From Sorangium cellulosum (GTDB lineage Bacteria; Myxococcota_A; Polyangia; Polyangiales; Polyangiaceae): DNA of 64,000 bases. The position numbers were made by a program, and so were the translations under genes. The notes under the pieces were generated by a model that worked only from the letters and a program-made list of their open reading frames with translations, was not told the origin of the DNA and did not search any database. Position 1 is the first letter of the stretch, and the number at the start of each line of letters is the position of its first letter. Below, in pieces: positions 16,895 to 24,374 of the stretch. Where the stretch lies: the NCBI RefSeq assembly GCF_002950945.1, contig NZ_CP012673.1:12763501-12827500 (forward strand), given 5' to 3'.

Positions 16895-17493
16895 TGCGAG
16901 CCTCCTTCACCGCCGCCCTGCGGCGCGGCGCCAGGCGCCGGCGGAGCCACGCTCGCCCTCCGGCGGCCCGCGGTGATCGTGCCGCCGCGGCGCTGGTAGT
17001 CGAGCGAGTCGAGCTGCATCGACCGCTTGCCCGCGACGCTCTCCGGGCTCTTGAGGCCGCGGAGCGCCGCGACCGTCGCGTGCACGACGTTGTGCGGGTT
17101 GCTCGTGCCGAGCGACTTCGACAGCACGTCGTGGATCCCTGCCGACTCGACGACGGCGCGCACCGCGCCGCCGGCGATGACGCCCGTCCCGGGGCTGGCC
17201 GGCTTCAGCAGGACCTTGCCCGCCCCGACGTGGCCGAACGACTCGTGCGGGATGGTCACCCCGTCGAGCGGGATGCGGAACAGGTTCTTGCGAGCCTGGT
17301 CGTTCCCCTTGCGGATCGCCTCAGGCACCTCGTTGGCCTTGCCCAGGCCCACGCCCACGTGCCCGGCTTCGTCGCCCACCACGACCAGCGCCGAGAAGCT
17401 GAAACGCCGGCCGCCCTTGACGACCTTGGCGACGCGGTTGATGTGGATGACTCGCTCTTTCAGCTTCTCTTCGTCGACATGATCGAACGCCAT
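16891..17493 (-). CDS. rpsE: 30S ribosomal protein S5
   Basis: 200 residues against about 165. The double-stranded RNA-binding part has KVVKGGRRFSFSALVVVGD and the second domain has PASPGTGVIAGGAVRAVVE. About 35 residues at the C-terminus (from RRGGTITAG) form a Gly/Pro/Ala tail. S5 acts in decoding accuracy and translocation. It is translationally coupled to rpmD. Confidence 0.97.
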   Translation of the reverse strand: MAFDHVDEEKLKERVIHINRVAKVVKGGRRFSFSALVVVGDEAGHVGVGLGKANEVPEAIRKGNDQARKNLFRIPLDGVTIPHESFGHVGAGKVLLKPASPGTGVIAGGAVRAVVESAGIHDVLSKSLGTSNPHNVVHATVAALRGLKSPESVAGKRSMQLDSLDYQRRGGTITAGRRRASVAPPAPGAAPQGGGEGGSQ

Positions 17494-17572
17494 AACCGTC
17501 CTCTATCACGTTCTCCGCCGCGGCAGTTGACCGCGCCCGCCACCCTCCCCTCGAGGGCAGCGGCTGTGGGAG

Positions 17573-17932
17573 TCAGAAATCGAGACCTGCCTCGCGCGCG
17601 GCCTGGGCCAGGGCGCTGACGCGCCCGTGATACAGGTAGCCGTTGCGATCGAAGACCACCTTGTCGATCTGCTTCGACTTGCAGATCTTCGCGATGAGCA
17701 CGCCGACCTTCTTCGCCGCTTCGACCTTGTTGTCCTCGTCGAGCGAGCCCTTGAGGTCCTTCGACAGCGTCGAGGCGTGGGCGAGCGTCTGGCCGCTCAC
17801 GTCGTCGATGACCTGCGCGTAGATGTGCTTCGTGCTGCGGAAGACGCTGAGGCGCGGGCGCTCCGGCGTCCCCGAGACCTTCTTGCGGATGCGGAGCTTG
17901 CGGCGCTCCCGACCGACGATTTTCATGCCCAT
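17573..17932 (-). CDS. rplR: 50S ribosomal protein L18
   Basis: 119 residues, standard length. Binds 5S rRNA with L5. Typical segments are RIRKKVSGTPERPRLSVFRS, HIYAQVIDDVSGQTLAHAS and the C-terminal GRVSALAQAAREAGLDF. Confidence 0.98.
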   Translation of the reverse strand: MGMKIVGRERRKLRIRKKVSGTPERPRLSVFRSTKHIYAQVIDDVSGQTLAHASTLSKDLKGSLDEDNKVEAAKKVGVLIAKICKSKQIDKVVFDRNGYLYHGRVSALAQAAREAGLDF

Positions 17933-17979
17933 GATCGTCTCGTCCCTCGGTGCAGCGGCGTACCCGCCGCTGCCCGCCT

Positions 17980-18597
17980 TTACTTCTTGCCGCCCTTGCC
18001 GGCCTTGCCAGCCTTCTCCCGCACGCGCTCGCCGCGGTACCGGACGCCCTTGCCGCCGTACGGCTCCGGCGGCCGGAAGCCGCGGATCGTGGCGGCCGTC
18101 TGCCCGATGAGCTCCTTGTCGGCGCCGGTCAGGATCAGGACCGTGCCCTTCGAGTCCGCAGGGATCGTCGCGGTGAGGCCCGCGGGCACGGCGAACGTCA
18201 CCGGGTGGGAGAAGCCGAGCGCGAAGTTCAGCGTCGTCCCCTTGAGCTCGACGCGATAGCCGGTCCCCTTGAGCTCGAGCGTGCGCTCGTAGCCCTCGGC
18301 GACGCCCTTCACCATCGAGGCCACCAGGGCCCGCGTGAGCCCCTGGAGGCGGGACCCGTCGCGGCCGGGCGCGGCCGAGCTGACGTGGAGCTTCCCCCCG
18401 TCGAGCTTGATCTCCACCCTGTCGGTGATCGCGCGGGACAGCTGGCCCTTCGGGCCCTTGATGTCGATCTTCCGACCGTTGACCGTCGCGGTGACCCCCT
18501 TCGGGAGATCGATCGGCCGCTTGCCGACGCGCGACGTCTTCGGCGCGAGCCGGCTGTCGCCGCCCGCGGTCTGCGCTGCGTTCGCCTGAGCTTCCAT
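17980..18597 (-). CDS. rplF: 50S ribosomal protein L6 with N-terminal extension
   Basis: 205 residues from ATG 18597, which shares a base with the rpsH stop (TGATG); two in-frame GTG codons lie just before it. The canonical start (SRVGKRPIDLPKGV) appears only after about 22 extra residues rich in Ala/Gln. The C-terminus has the rRNA-binding PEPYGGKGVRYRGE and a Lys/Gly tail. L6 lies near the GTPase centre. Confidence 0.96.
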   Translation of the reverse strand: MEAQANAAQTAGGDSRLAPKTSRVGKRPIDLPKGVTATVNGRKIDIKGPKGQLSRAITDRVEIKLDGGKLHVSSAAPGRDGSRLQGLTRALVASMVKGVAEGYERTLELKGTGYRVELKGTTLNFALGFSHPVTFAVPAGLTATIPADSKGTVLILTGADKELIGQTAATIRGFRPPEPYGGKGVRYRGERVREKAGKAGKGGKK

Positions 18598-18992
18598 CAC
18601 CACACCTCGCAGAGCAGCTCGCCGCCCACCTTCAGACGGCGCGCATCCCTGTCGCTCATGAGCCCGCGGGACGTGCTCAGGATCGAGATCCCGAGCCCGC
18701 TGAACACGCGCGGGATCCTGTCGTGGCGCACGTACACGCGACGCCCGGGGCGGGAGACGCGGCGCACGCCGTCGATCGCGCTCTGCCGGTCGCGCCCGTA
18801 CTTGAGCACGATGGTGAGCTTCTTGGGACCCTCGCCCTCGGTCTCGCGCACGTCGGCGATGAAGCCCTCAGATTTGAGGATCTCCGCGACGGCCGCCTTG
18901 ATGCGGCTGGCGGGGACCTCGGTCCGGTCGTGCCGCGCGAGCGCCGCGTTGCGAATGCGGGTCAGCATGTCGGCGATGGGATCGGTCATCAT
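18597..18992 (-). CDS. rpsH: 30S ribosomal protein S8
   Basis: 131 residues, normal length. Central-domain 16S rRNA binder and, in E. coli, the spc operon autoregulator. Motifs: DPIADMLTRIRNAALARH at the start and SRGLMSDRDARRLKVGGELL at the end. Only 4 bp separate it from rpsN. Confidence 0.98.
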   Translation of the reverse strand: MMTDPIADMLTRIRNAALARHDRTEVPASRIKAAVAEILKSEGFIADVRETEGEGPKKLTIVLKYGRDRQSAIDGVRRVSRPGRRVYVRHDRIPRVFSGLGISILSTSRGLMSDRDARRLKVGGELLCEVW

Positions 18993-18996
18993 AGAA

Positions 18997-19182
18997 TCAC
19001 CAGCTGGCCTTGATCACACCAGGGAGCTCACCACGGAGCGCGAACAGCCGAAGGCAGACGCGGCAGAGCTCGAAGTCGCGGTAGTAAGCGCGCGAGCGCC
19101 CGCACACCTTGCAACGGTTCTTGAGCCGCGTGGAAAACTTCGGCGGACGGTTCAGCTTCGCAAACTCTTTTGCACGGGCCAT
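18997..19182 (-). CDS. rpsN: 30S ribosomal protein S14, type Z (zinc)
   Basis: 61 residues, the short zinc-binding form, with CKVC and CRVC providing the four ligands. The start is ATG 19182 (MARAKEFAK); a longer open frame upstream lacks family similarity. Lies between rplE and rpsH. Confidence 0.97.
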   Translation of the reverse strand: MARAKEFAKLNRPPKFSTRLKNRCKVCGRSRAYYRDFELCRVCLRLFALRGELPGVIKASW

Positions 19183-19192
19183 CGATAATCCC

Positions 19193-19921
19193 TCAATGCC
19201 GGAACGGGATGCCAAGCTCGGTGAGGAGCGCGCGCCCTTCCTCGTCCGTCTTCGCGGTGGTCACGAACGAGATGTTGAGCCCCTTCACGACGTCGATCTT
19301 GTCGTAGTCGATCTCGGGGAAGATGATCTGCTCGCGCAGGCCCATCGTGAAGTTGCCCTTGCCGTCGAAGCCCTTCGGGCTGACGCCCTTGAAGTCGCGG
19401 ACGCGCGGCAGGGAGAACGCGATCAGGCGATCCACGAACTCCCACATCCGCTCGGCGCGCAGGGTCACCATCACGCCGATGGGGAGGTTCTCGCGCAGCT
19501 TGAACGTCGCGATCGACTTCCGAGCCCGGGTCACCACCGGCTTCTGGCCGGAGATCGCCCGCATGTCCTCGACCGCCGAGTCGATGATCTTCGGGTTCTG
19601 CACCGCGGCGCCGAGCCCCATGTTGATCACCACCTTCTGCAGGCGGGGCACCATCATCGGGTTCTTGTAGCCGAACCGCTTCGACAGCGCGGCCGTGACG
19701 GACTTCTGGTAGTGCGTCCGCAGCCGCGGCGTGTAGTTCGGGTCGCGCGGGCGCGCCTCGGTCGGCTCGGAAGCCTCGGCCTCGGCGCCCTTCTTGGCGC
19801 CCCGGGGTTCCTTGCTCTTGGCGGGCGCCTGCGGCTTGGCCTGCTGCGGCTTGGGCTTGTCGGATTTCTCCTTGCCCTTGCCGTCCTTGGCCGCCTTGTC
19901 CTTGTCCTTCTTGTCCGCCAT
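19193..19921 (-). CDS. rplE: 50S ribosomal protein L5 with 60-residue basic N-terminal extension
   Basis: 242 residues against about 180. The canonical L5 begins near residue 65 (TPRLRTHYQKSV) and includes PRLQKVVINMGLG and FPEIDYDKIDVVKGLNI. The first 60 residues are an Ala/Lys/Pro/Asp region (MADKKDKDKAAKDGKGKEK). No internal ATG or GTG near the core would give a normal-length protein with a ribosome-binding site, so I kept the long form. L5 contacts 5S rRNA and P-site tRNA. Confidence 0.95.
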   Translation of the reverse strand: MADKKDKDKAAKDGKGKEKSDKPKPQQAKPQAPAKSKEPRGAKKGAEAEASEPTEARPRDPNYTPRLRTHYQKSVTAALSKRFGYKNPMMVPRLQKVVINMGLGAAVQNPKIIDSAVEDMRAISGQKPVVTRARKSIATFKLRENLPIGVMVTLRAERMWEFVDRLIAFSLPRVRDFKGVSPKGFDGKGNFTMGLREQIIFPEIDYDKIDVVKGLNISFVTTAKTDEEGRALLTELGIPFRH

Positions 19922-19923
19922 GG

Positions 19924-20241
19924 CTAGCCCACACCGATCGCGCTGCCGCTCTTGCCGACGCGCGTCTTCTTGCCGTCCTCACCGACGCGGATCTTCACGC
20001 GCGTCGGCTTGCCCGTCGCCGGATCGACCGGCATGACATTCGAGGCGTGGATCGGCGCCTCCTTCGTGATCTTCCCGCCCTCCTGGTTGCGCGGCGTGGG
20101 CCGCTGGTGGCGGGTCACCGTGTTCAGGCCTTCCACGACCACGCGCTCTTGGTCCGCGAGGATCTTGGTGATCCGGCCCTGCTTGCCCTGCTCCTTGCCG
20201 CTGATGACCTGAACGAGGTCACCGACCTTGAGGCGCTTCAT
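19924..20241 (-). CDS. rplX: 50S ribosomal protein L24
   Basis: 105 residues, normal length. Assembly initiator at the exit tunnel. The KOW motif is in KVGDLVQVISGKEQGKQGRI. ATG 20241 shares a base with the rplN stop codon. Confidence 0.97.
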   Translation of the reverse strand: MKRLKVGDLVQVISGKEQGKQGRITKILADQERVVVEGLNTVTRHQRPTPRNQEGGKITKEAPIHASNVMPVDPATGKPTRVKIRVGEDGKKTRVGKSGSAIGVG

Positions 20242-20609
20242 CAGAGGACCTCCGGCGCGAGCGAGATGATCTTCATGAACTTCTTGGCGCGGAGCTCACG
20301 GGCGACCGGCCCGAAGATACGGGTGCCGATCGGCTCCTTCTCCTTGTTGATGAGGACCGCGCTGTTGCCGTCGAACTTGATGTAGCTGCCGTCCGAGCGG
20401 AGGTACTCCCGGGCGGTGCGGACGACGACGGCGCGCGCCGTCTCCCCCTTCTTCACCTTCGTCCCCGGGAGCGCCTCCTTGATCGAGACGACGATGATGT
20501 CGCCGAGACCGGCGTACTTGCGGCGCGAGCCGCCGAGCACCTTGATGCACTTCACGATGCGGGCGCCGGAGTTGTCCGCGACCTCGAGATGCGTCGACAC
20601 CTGGATCAT
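20241..20609 (-). CDS. rplN: 50S ribosomal protein L14
   Basis: 122 residues, the usual length, from ATG 20609 (MIQVSTHLEVADNSGARIV). Nine extra codons upstream are not conserved and were excluded. Ends FMKIISLAPEVL. A rigid subunit-interface protein near the 16S contact. Confidence 0.98.
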   Translation of the reverse strand: MIQVSTHLEVADNSGARIVKCIKVLGGSRRKYAGLGDIIVVSIKEALPGTKVKKGETARAVVVRTAREYLRSDGSYIKFDGNSAVLINKEKEPIGTRIFGPVARELRAKKFMKIISLAPEVL

Positions 20610-20613
20610 GGCG

Positions 20614-20964
20614 CTACTCCTCCACCGGCCGGGCAACGAGCTTCGTCACGAGCCACCGCTTGTCGCGGGAGATCGGCCGATGCTCCGTGATCTCGACGCG
20701 GTCGCCCACCTTGTACTGGTTCGTCTCGTCGTGCGCCTTGTAGCGCTCCCGCTGACGGACGTACTTCTTGTACACAGGGTCGAGCGCGTTCCGGATGACC
20801 TCGACGGTGACCGTCTTGTTCATCTTGTCGCTGGTCACCTTGCCGACCAGCTTGCGCCGGAAGCCGTGCGCCTTCGCCTCGGTCTCGGCCGCAGCAGGCG
20901 CAGCGGCCGCCAGCTCGGGCGCCGCAGCGACCGGCTGCTGGGGTTCTGCCTTCTTCTTCGCCAT
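20614..20964 (-). CDS. rpsQ: 30S ribosomal protein S17 with Ala-rich N-terminal extension
   Basis: 116 residues against about 85. The core starts around GFRRKLVGKVTSDKMNKT and has YKKYVRQRERYKAHDE. About 30 N-terminal residues are Ala/Pro/Glu-rich. S17 is an early 16S rRNA binder with an OB fold. Confidence 0.97.
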   Translation of the reverse strand: MAKKKAEPQQPVAAAPELAAAAPAAAETEAKAHGFRRKLVGKVTSDKMNKTVTVEVIRNALDPVYKKYVRQRERYKAHDETNQYKVGDRVEITEHRPISRDKRWLVTKLVARPVEE

Positions 20965-20966
20965 GG

Positions 20967-21170
20967 CTACGCCTTCTCCTCGGCACGCGCGCGCTGCGTG
21001 AGGATCGTCTTCACCCGCGCGAGATCTCGCTTCGCCTTGCGGATCGTCGCCGTGTCGTTCAGCCGATTCGTGAAATTCTTGAACCGCGCCTCGAACAGGC
21101 CCGCCGCCAGCGACTTCTCGAGCTCGCGCAGGTGCTCGGTGGTGCGTTCACGCAAATCCTTCGCCTTCAT
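20967..21170 (-). CDS. rpmC: 50S ribosomal protein L29
   Basis: 67 residues, two-helix L29 at the exit tunnel next to L23 and the SRP site. MKAKDLRERTTEHLRELEK and ATIRKAKRDLARVKTIL are typical. Two bases separate it from rpsQ. Confidence 0.97.
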   Translation of the reverse strand: MKAKDLRERTTEHLRELEKSLAAGLFEARFKNFTNRLNDTATIRKAKRDLARVKTILTQRARAEEKA

Positions 21171-21178
21171 CGCTTACC

Positions 21179-21592
21179 TCACGTCAGCCCGCGGGCGAGG
21201 AACTTGCACTGCATCGGGAGCTTGTGCGCCGCGAGCCGGAAGGCCTCCTTGGCGGTCTCCTCGCTCACGCCGCTGATCTCGTACATCACGCGGCCGGGCA
21301 GCACGAGCGCGCACCACTCCTCGGGCGCGCCCTTACCCCCACCCATGCGGACCTCGAGCGGCTTCTTCGTCACCGGACGATCCGGGAAGATGCGGATCCA
21401 GAGCTTGCCGGCGCGCTTCACGTGCCGCTGGATCGCCATACGGGCCGCCTCGATCTGCCGGGCGGTCACGCGGGCAGGCTCGACGCACTGGAGCGCGAAG
21501 TCGCCGAAGGAGACGTCGCTGCCCGTCGTGGCCAGGCCGCGGTTGTTCCCCTTCTGCATCTTGCGGAACTTGGTTCGCTTCGGAGACAGCAT
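21179..21592 (-). CDS. rplP: 50S ribosomal protein L16
   Basis: 137 residues, normal. Begins MLSPKRTKFRKMQKG and has RAGKLWIRIFPDRPVTKKPL and RMGGGKGAPEEWCALV, near the A-site and 5S rRNA. Confidence 0.98.
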   Translation of the reverse strand: MLSPKRTKFRKMQKGNNRGLATTGSDVSFGDFALQCVEPARVTARQIEAARMAIQRHVKRAGKLWIRIFPDRPVTKKPLEVRMGGGKGAPEEWCALVLPGRVMYEISGVSEETAKEAFRLAAHKLPMQCKFLARGLT

Positions 21593-21604
21593 TCTGCAAT
21601 CCCT

Positions 21605-22297
21605 CTACTGGATCCGGCGCGCCTTACGCTGCAGGACCTCGCCCTTGAACATCCAGACCTTCACGCCGATGATGCCGACCTTCGTCCGCGCCTCGGCCAG
21701 GCCGAACTCGATGTCGGCGCGGAGCGTGTGCAGGGGCACCCGACCCTCGCGGTAGGTCTCGACGCGGCTCATCTCGCTGCCGCCGAGCCTGCCGGCGCAG
21801 CGCACGCGGATGCCCTTCGCGCCGAACTTCATCGCGGTGGCGACCGCCTTCTTCATCGCCCGGCGGAACGCGATCCGGCGCTCGAGCTGCGTCGCGATGT
21901 TCTCGGCGACGAGCTGCGCGTTGGTCTCGGCCTTCCGGACCTCCTGCACGTCGATGAACACCTCGTTGTCGGTGAACGACGACACGCCGGGGAAGAGCGT
22001 CTCGCCCTTCGACGCGGTGCCGATGTTGCCGCTCTTCAGCGTCTCGATCCCCTTGCCACCCTTGCCGATCACCATCCCCGGGCGAGCGGTGAAGACGATG
22101 ACCTTCGCGCGGTTCGCCGCGCGCTCGATCTCCACGCCGGCGATGTTCGCGTTGTAGAGGTACTGCTTGATGGCCCGCTTGATGCGGATGTCCTGGTGGA
22201 GCCACTTCTGATACGCGGCGCCGTCCTCGTACCACTTGCTGCTCCACGTCTTGATGACACCGACGCGGAAGCCATACGGATGGGTCTTCTGTCCCAT
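21605..22297 (-). CDS. rpsC: 30S ribosomal protein S3
   Basis: 230 residues from ATG 22297 (MGQKTHPYGFRVGVIKTW). Upstream open frame lies over rplV and was excluded. KH domain with ARPGMVIGKGGKGIETL; the C-terminal domain has GRLGGSEMSRVETYREGRVP. Part of the mRNA entry site and helicase. Confidence 0.97.
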   Translation of the reverse strand: MGQKTHPYGFRVGVIKTWSSKWYEDGAAYQKWLHQDIRIKRAIKQYLYNANIAGVEIERAANRAKVIVFTARPGMVIGKGGKGIETLKSGNIGTASKGETLFPGVSSFTDNEVFIDVQEVRKAETNAQLVAENIATQLERRIAFRRAMKKAVATAMKFGAKGIRVRCAGRLGGSEMSRVETYREGRVPLHTLRADIEFGLAEARTKVGIIGVKVWMFKGEVLQRKARRIQ

Positions 22298-22314
22298 AGC
22301 GGCAGGTCCTCTAC

Positions 22315-22653
22315 TTACTTTCTCTCGTCGACTTCGATGACGATGTGCGACACGCCCTTGGTGATCCGGGTCGCACGGCCCATCGCGCGCGGCCGCCAGC
22401 GGCGGTTGAACTTGTTCGGCCCCTTGTCGACGGTGGCCTTGCTGATGAAGAGCGCGTCGATGTCGGCGCCCGCCTGCTGGGCGTTCGCGACCGCGCTCTC
22501 GATGATCTTCCGCAGCACGGGGGCGCCGCTCTTCTGCGTGAACGAGAGCAGCTGGATCGCCTCGTCCGCGTCGCGACCCCGGACGAGATCGGCGATCATG
22601 CGTGCCTTCCGCGGGGCGATCCGCGAAAACATCGCACTGGCTTTGCTTACCAT
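22315..22653 (-). CDS. rplV: 50S ribosomal protein L22, first gene of this ribosomal cluster
   Basis: 112 residues from ATG 22653, with GAGG 8 bases upstream; GTG 22662 is a possible alternative. Core motifs: FSRIAPRKARMIADLVRG and RWRPRAMGRATRITKGVSHI, the tunnel loop. In most bacteria rpsJ, rplC, rplD, rplW, rplB and rpsS precede rplV. Here the 650 bp upstream encode none of them, so the operon starts here or the upper S10 block is elsewhere. Confidence 0.96.
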   Translation of the reverse strand: MVSKASAMFSRIAPRKARMIADLVRGRDADEAIQLLSFTQKSGAPVLRKIIESAVANAQQAGADIDALFISKATVDKGPNKFNRRWRPRAMGRATRITKGVSHIVIEVDERK

Positions 22654-23029
22654 TCGAGACACCTCGCGACACCGGCGGGCGGATTTTCTCCGTACCGGGT
22701 TTCGGTTCACTGCGAACCGGTTGCACCGTCGTTCGCTTCCGGTCACAGCCCGACGTCCACCAGGGACGAGGACCTCCCCCGCGTCACCGGGGGGGTTCCC
22801 ACGGCGGCCGGAGGAGCGGAGCTGAGATCGAAGCGCCGTTACGGCTCTTCTACTGGGAGACCGGGAGGACACCCGATCGCCCGGGAAAACGGAGCGCGGT
22901 GCTTACCAGCGGGGGACACGGCGCGCAAGCGCGATCCTGCTGGTCCTCTCAGTTTCTACATCTGAGACCGCTGGGCCTGCGCGGCTTTTCAGCTTTTCCT
23001 GAACGCGCGTCGGGAGGTTCGAGCGGCCT

Positions 23030-23048
23030 GGTCCGTGGTCCACGGACC
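23030..23048. promoter_or_regulatory. Perfect 9-bp dyad upstream of the ribosomal cluster
   Basis: GGTCCGTGG-T-CCACGGACC, a perfect inverted repeat with a one-base centre. Its right arm runs into the first copy of the 22-bp direct repeat. The compact symmetric form suggests a protein-binding operator. Confidence 0.5.
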
Positions 23049-23087
23049 GCGCGGGTTCACGACATGGACCGCGCGGGTTCACGACAT
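23044..23087. repeat. Perfect 22-bp tandem direct repeat
   Basis: Copies at 23044-23065 and 23066-23087 are identical; the unit begins GGACCGCGCGG and ends TTCACGACAT. Lies about 390 bp upstream of rplV and 220 bp upstream of the lipoprotein gene. Confidence 0.92.
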
Positions 23088-23304
23088 TTTTCCTTGACAC
23101 GGAAAATTGCCTTCAAAACGCCCGCTTCCGGGCGCGGTGGCGACACGAGGCGCTCGCCGAACGGCGCGCCCCTCGCCAGGGGCGCGCCCCTCGCCGGCAC
23201 GTCCTGGAAAAGAACAGGATTGCGGCAGGAATAGGAGCGGCCCAGGTTCAGTCGAACGCATCAAGCTCGGGAGCTCTCCCCGACATGTAGGAGGTAACGT
23301 CACC

Positions 23305-24057
23305 ATGCTTGCTCGTCATCGTCTTCTCGCGCTCACCTTGATCTTCCCCGCGGCGGCCTACGGCGGCTGCGTCATCACGTCGGACGGCCCCGACGATCCG
23401 CTCGACCCGCCCACCACCAGCAGCACCTCCAGCGGCGGCGACGGCGGCTGGGGCGGCGACGACGGCGACGGCGGCGACGGCGGCTGGGGCGGCGACGACG
23501 GCGACGGCGGCGACGGCGGCTGGGGCGGCGACGACGGCGGCGACGGCGGCGGCGGCAGCGACACCGGGGCATGTATCGCCGCCGGGAACAGCACCGTGGA
23601 CGTGGAGGCGTGCGAGGACCTGGCCATCGCGCCGGCGAGCGGGGCCCACGCGCAGTGCGGCGAAGACCGCGACGAGGAGCCCATCGGCTACCGGCTGTGC
23701 AAGCGCGCCTTCACCCTGTTCGCCCCGAGCCACGCCGCGGATCTCGTGGACTGCCTGAGCGACATCGGCGTGCAGTACGAGTGCGATATCGAGCCCGTCC
23801 AGGAGTGCCTCACCGAGATGTACGAGAACGCCTGCCCCAACCAGGCGCTTGAGCTCTGCAACGAGATCACCGAGCAATGCATCGATCTGGAGGACGAGAC
23901 GTTCAACCCCGGGCAGTGCGCTGTCGACCTGAACCCCTTCAGCGACGCCGGCGTGACCGAGCTCGGAGACTGCATGAACGAGGGCTTCGGTGCGGATGAG
24001 AACCTCACCTGCCGTGCGGCCTACACCGACTGCTACCAGATCGTCATGAGCTTCTGA
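23305..24057 (+). CDS. Cys-rich lipoprotein with Gly/Asp/Trp repeats
   Basis: 250 residues. AGGAGGT lies 9 bases before ATG 23305. The signal peptide ends in a lipobox (AAAYGGC), then a Ser/Thr/Pro stretch, three copies of a Gly/Asp/Trp dodecapeptide (GGDGGWGGDDGD), and a domain with 14 Cys in which most are spaced 5-20 residues apart. The domain is acidic and probably stabilised by disulfides on the cell surface or in the periplasm. Small Cys-rich lipoproteins with low-complexity stalks are common in myxobacteria; I do not recognise a specific family. Ends at a hairpin terminator (24085-24105). Confidence 0.85.
   Translation: MLARHRLLALTLIFPAAAYGGCVITSDGPDDPLDPPTTSSTSSGGDGGWGGDDGDGGDGGWGGDDGDGGDGGWGGDDGGDGGGGSDTGACIAAGNSTVDVEACEDLAIAPASGAHAQCGEDRDEEPIGYRLCKRAFTLFAPSHAADLVDCLSDIGVQYECDIEPVQECLTEMYENACPNQALELCNEITEQCIDLEDETFNPGQCAVDLNPFSDAGVTELGDCMNEGFGADENLTCRAAYTDCYQIVMSF
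23434..23541 (+). repeat. Three 36-bp repeats encoding a Gly/Asp/Trp dodecapeptide
   Basis: Identical or near-identical units at 23434, 23470 and 23506 in the stalk of the Cys-rich lipoprotein. Each gives GGDGGWGGDDGD. Confidence 0.9.
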
Positions 24058-24374
24058 GCAGGTCTCACCCACGGAGGCAAGATGGAGGGCGCAGCCAGCG
24101 CCCTCTCTGCTCTCGCGGTTCTTTTACCCTGACATCCGACCCGCTTCAGAGGAAGTCTGGGCCTCGCTGAAGCCGCCGCGCACCTCCAGCGCCACAGGGC
24201 GTACGCACCCTCTCCTGGGCGCGCATTCGGGGGATCCCTGAGCGCGGTATTCGGTTGCATTTGAGATGGCGGAAAGGGATCCTCGGCTCCTCCGTGGCCA
24301 AGGACCTCTCCCGACCGCCCCTGGCACCCTCCCGTCCCCGTTCGTCGGGGGCGCCTTCGTACCGAGGTGGGGTC
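24058..24374. other. Intergenic region between two lipoprotein genes
   Basis: 317 bp; apart from the hairpin terminator near its start I see nothing. In-frame codons run upstream of the 24375 gene, so its true start could be further upstream. Confidence 0.5.
24085..24105 (+). terminator. Hairpin after the Cys-rich lipoprotein gene
   Basis: GAGGGCGC (24085-24092) pairs perfectly with GCGCCCTC (24098-24105) around a 5-base loop, 28 bp after the stop codon. A T-rich stretch (TTCTTTTA) follows only some 13 bases further on, so efficiency is uncertain. Confidence 0.5.

Larger units (their letters stand above)
22654..23304. other. Divergent regulatory region upstream of rplV and the Cys-rich lipoprotein
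   Basis: 650 bp with no coding sequence I can support, and somewhat less GC-rich near 22680-23000. It holds a 6-bp hairpin in the rplV leader (CGGTTC 22703-22708 with GAACCG 22714-22719), a 19-base dyad at 23030-23048 and a perfect 22-bp tandem direct repeat at 23044-23087. It must contain the promoter for the ribosomal cluster, but I could not place one with confidence. Confidence 0.7.

Noticed and set aside
23094..23099. TTGACA as a promoter -35 for the Cys-rich lipoprotein
   Set aside because: No -10-like hexamer at 15-19 bases spacing; it may be coincidence.
22602..23234. Possible rpsS or other ribosomal gene upstream of rplV
   Set aside because: Frames on both strands read; none matches S19 or other S10-block proteins.
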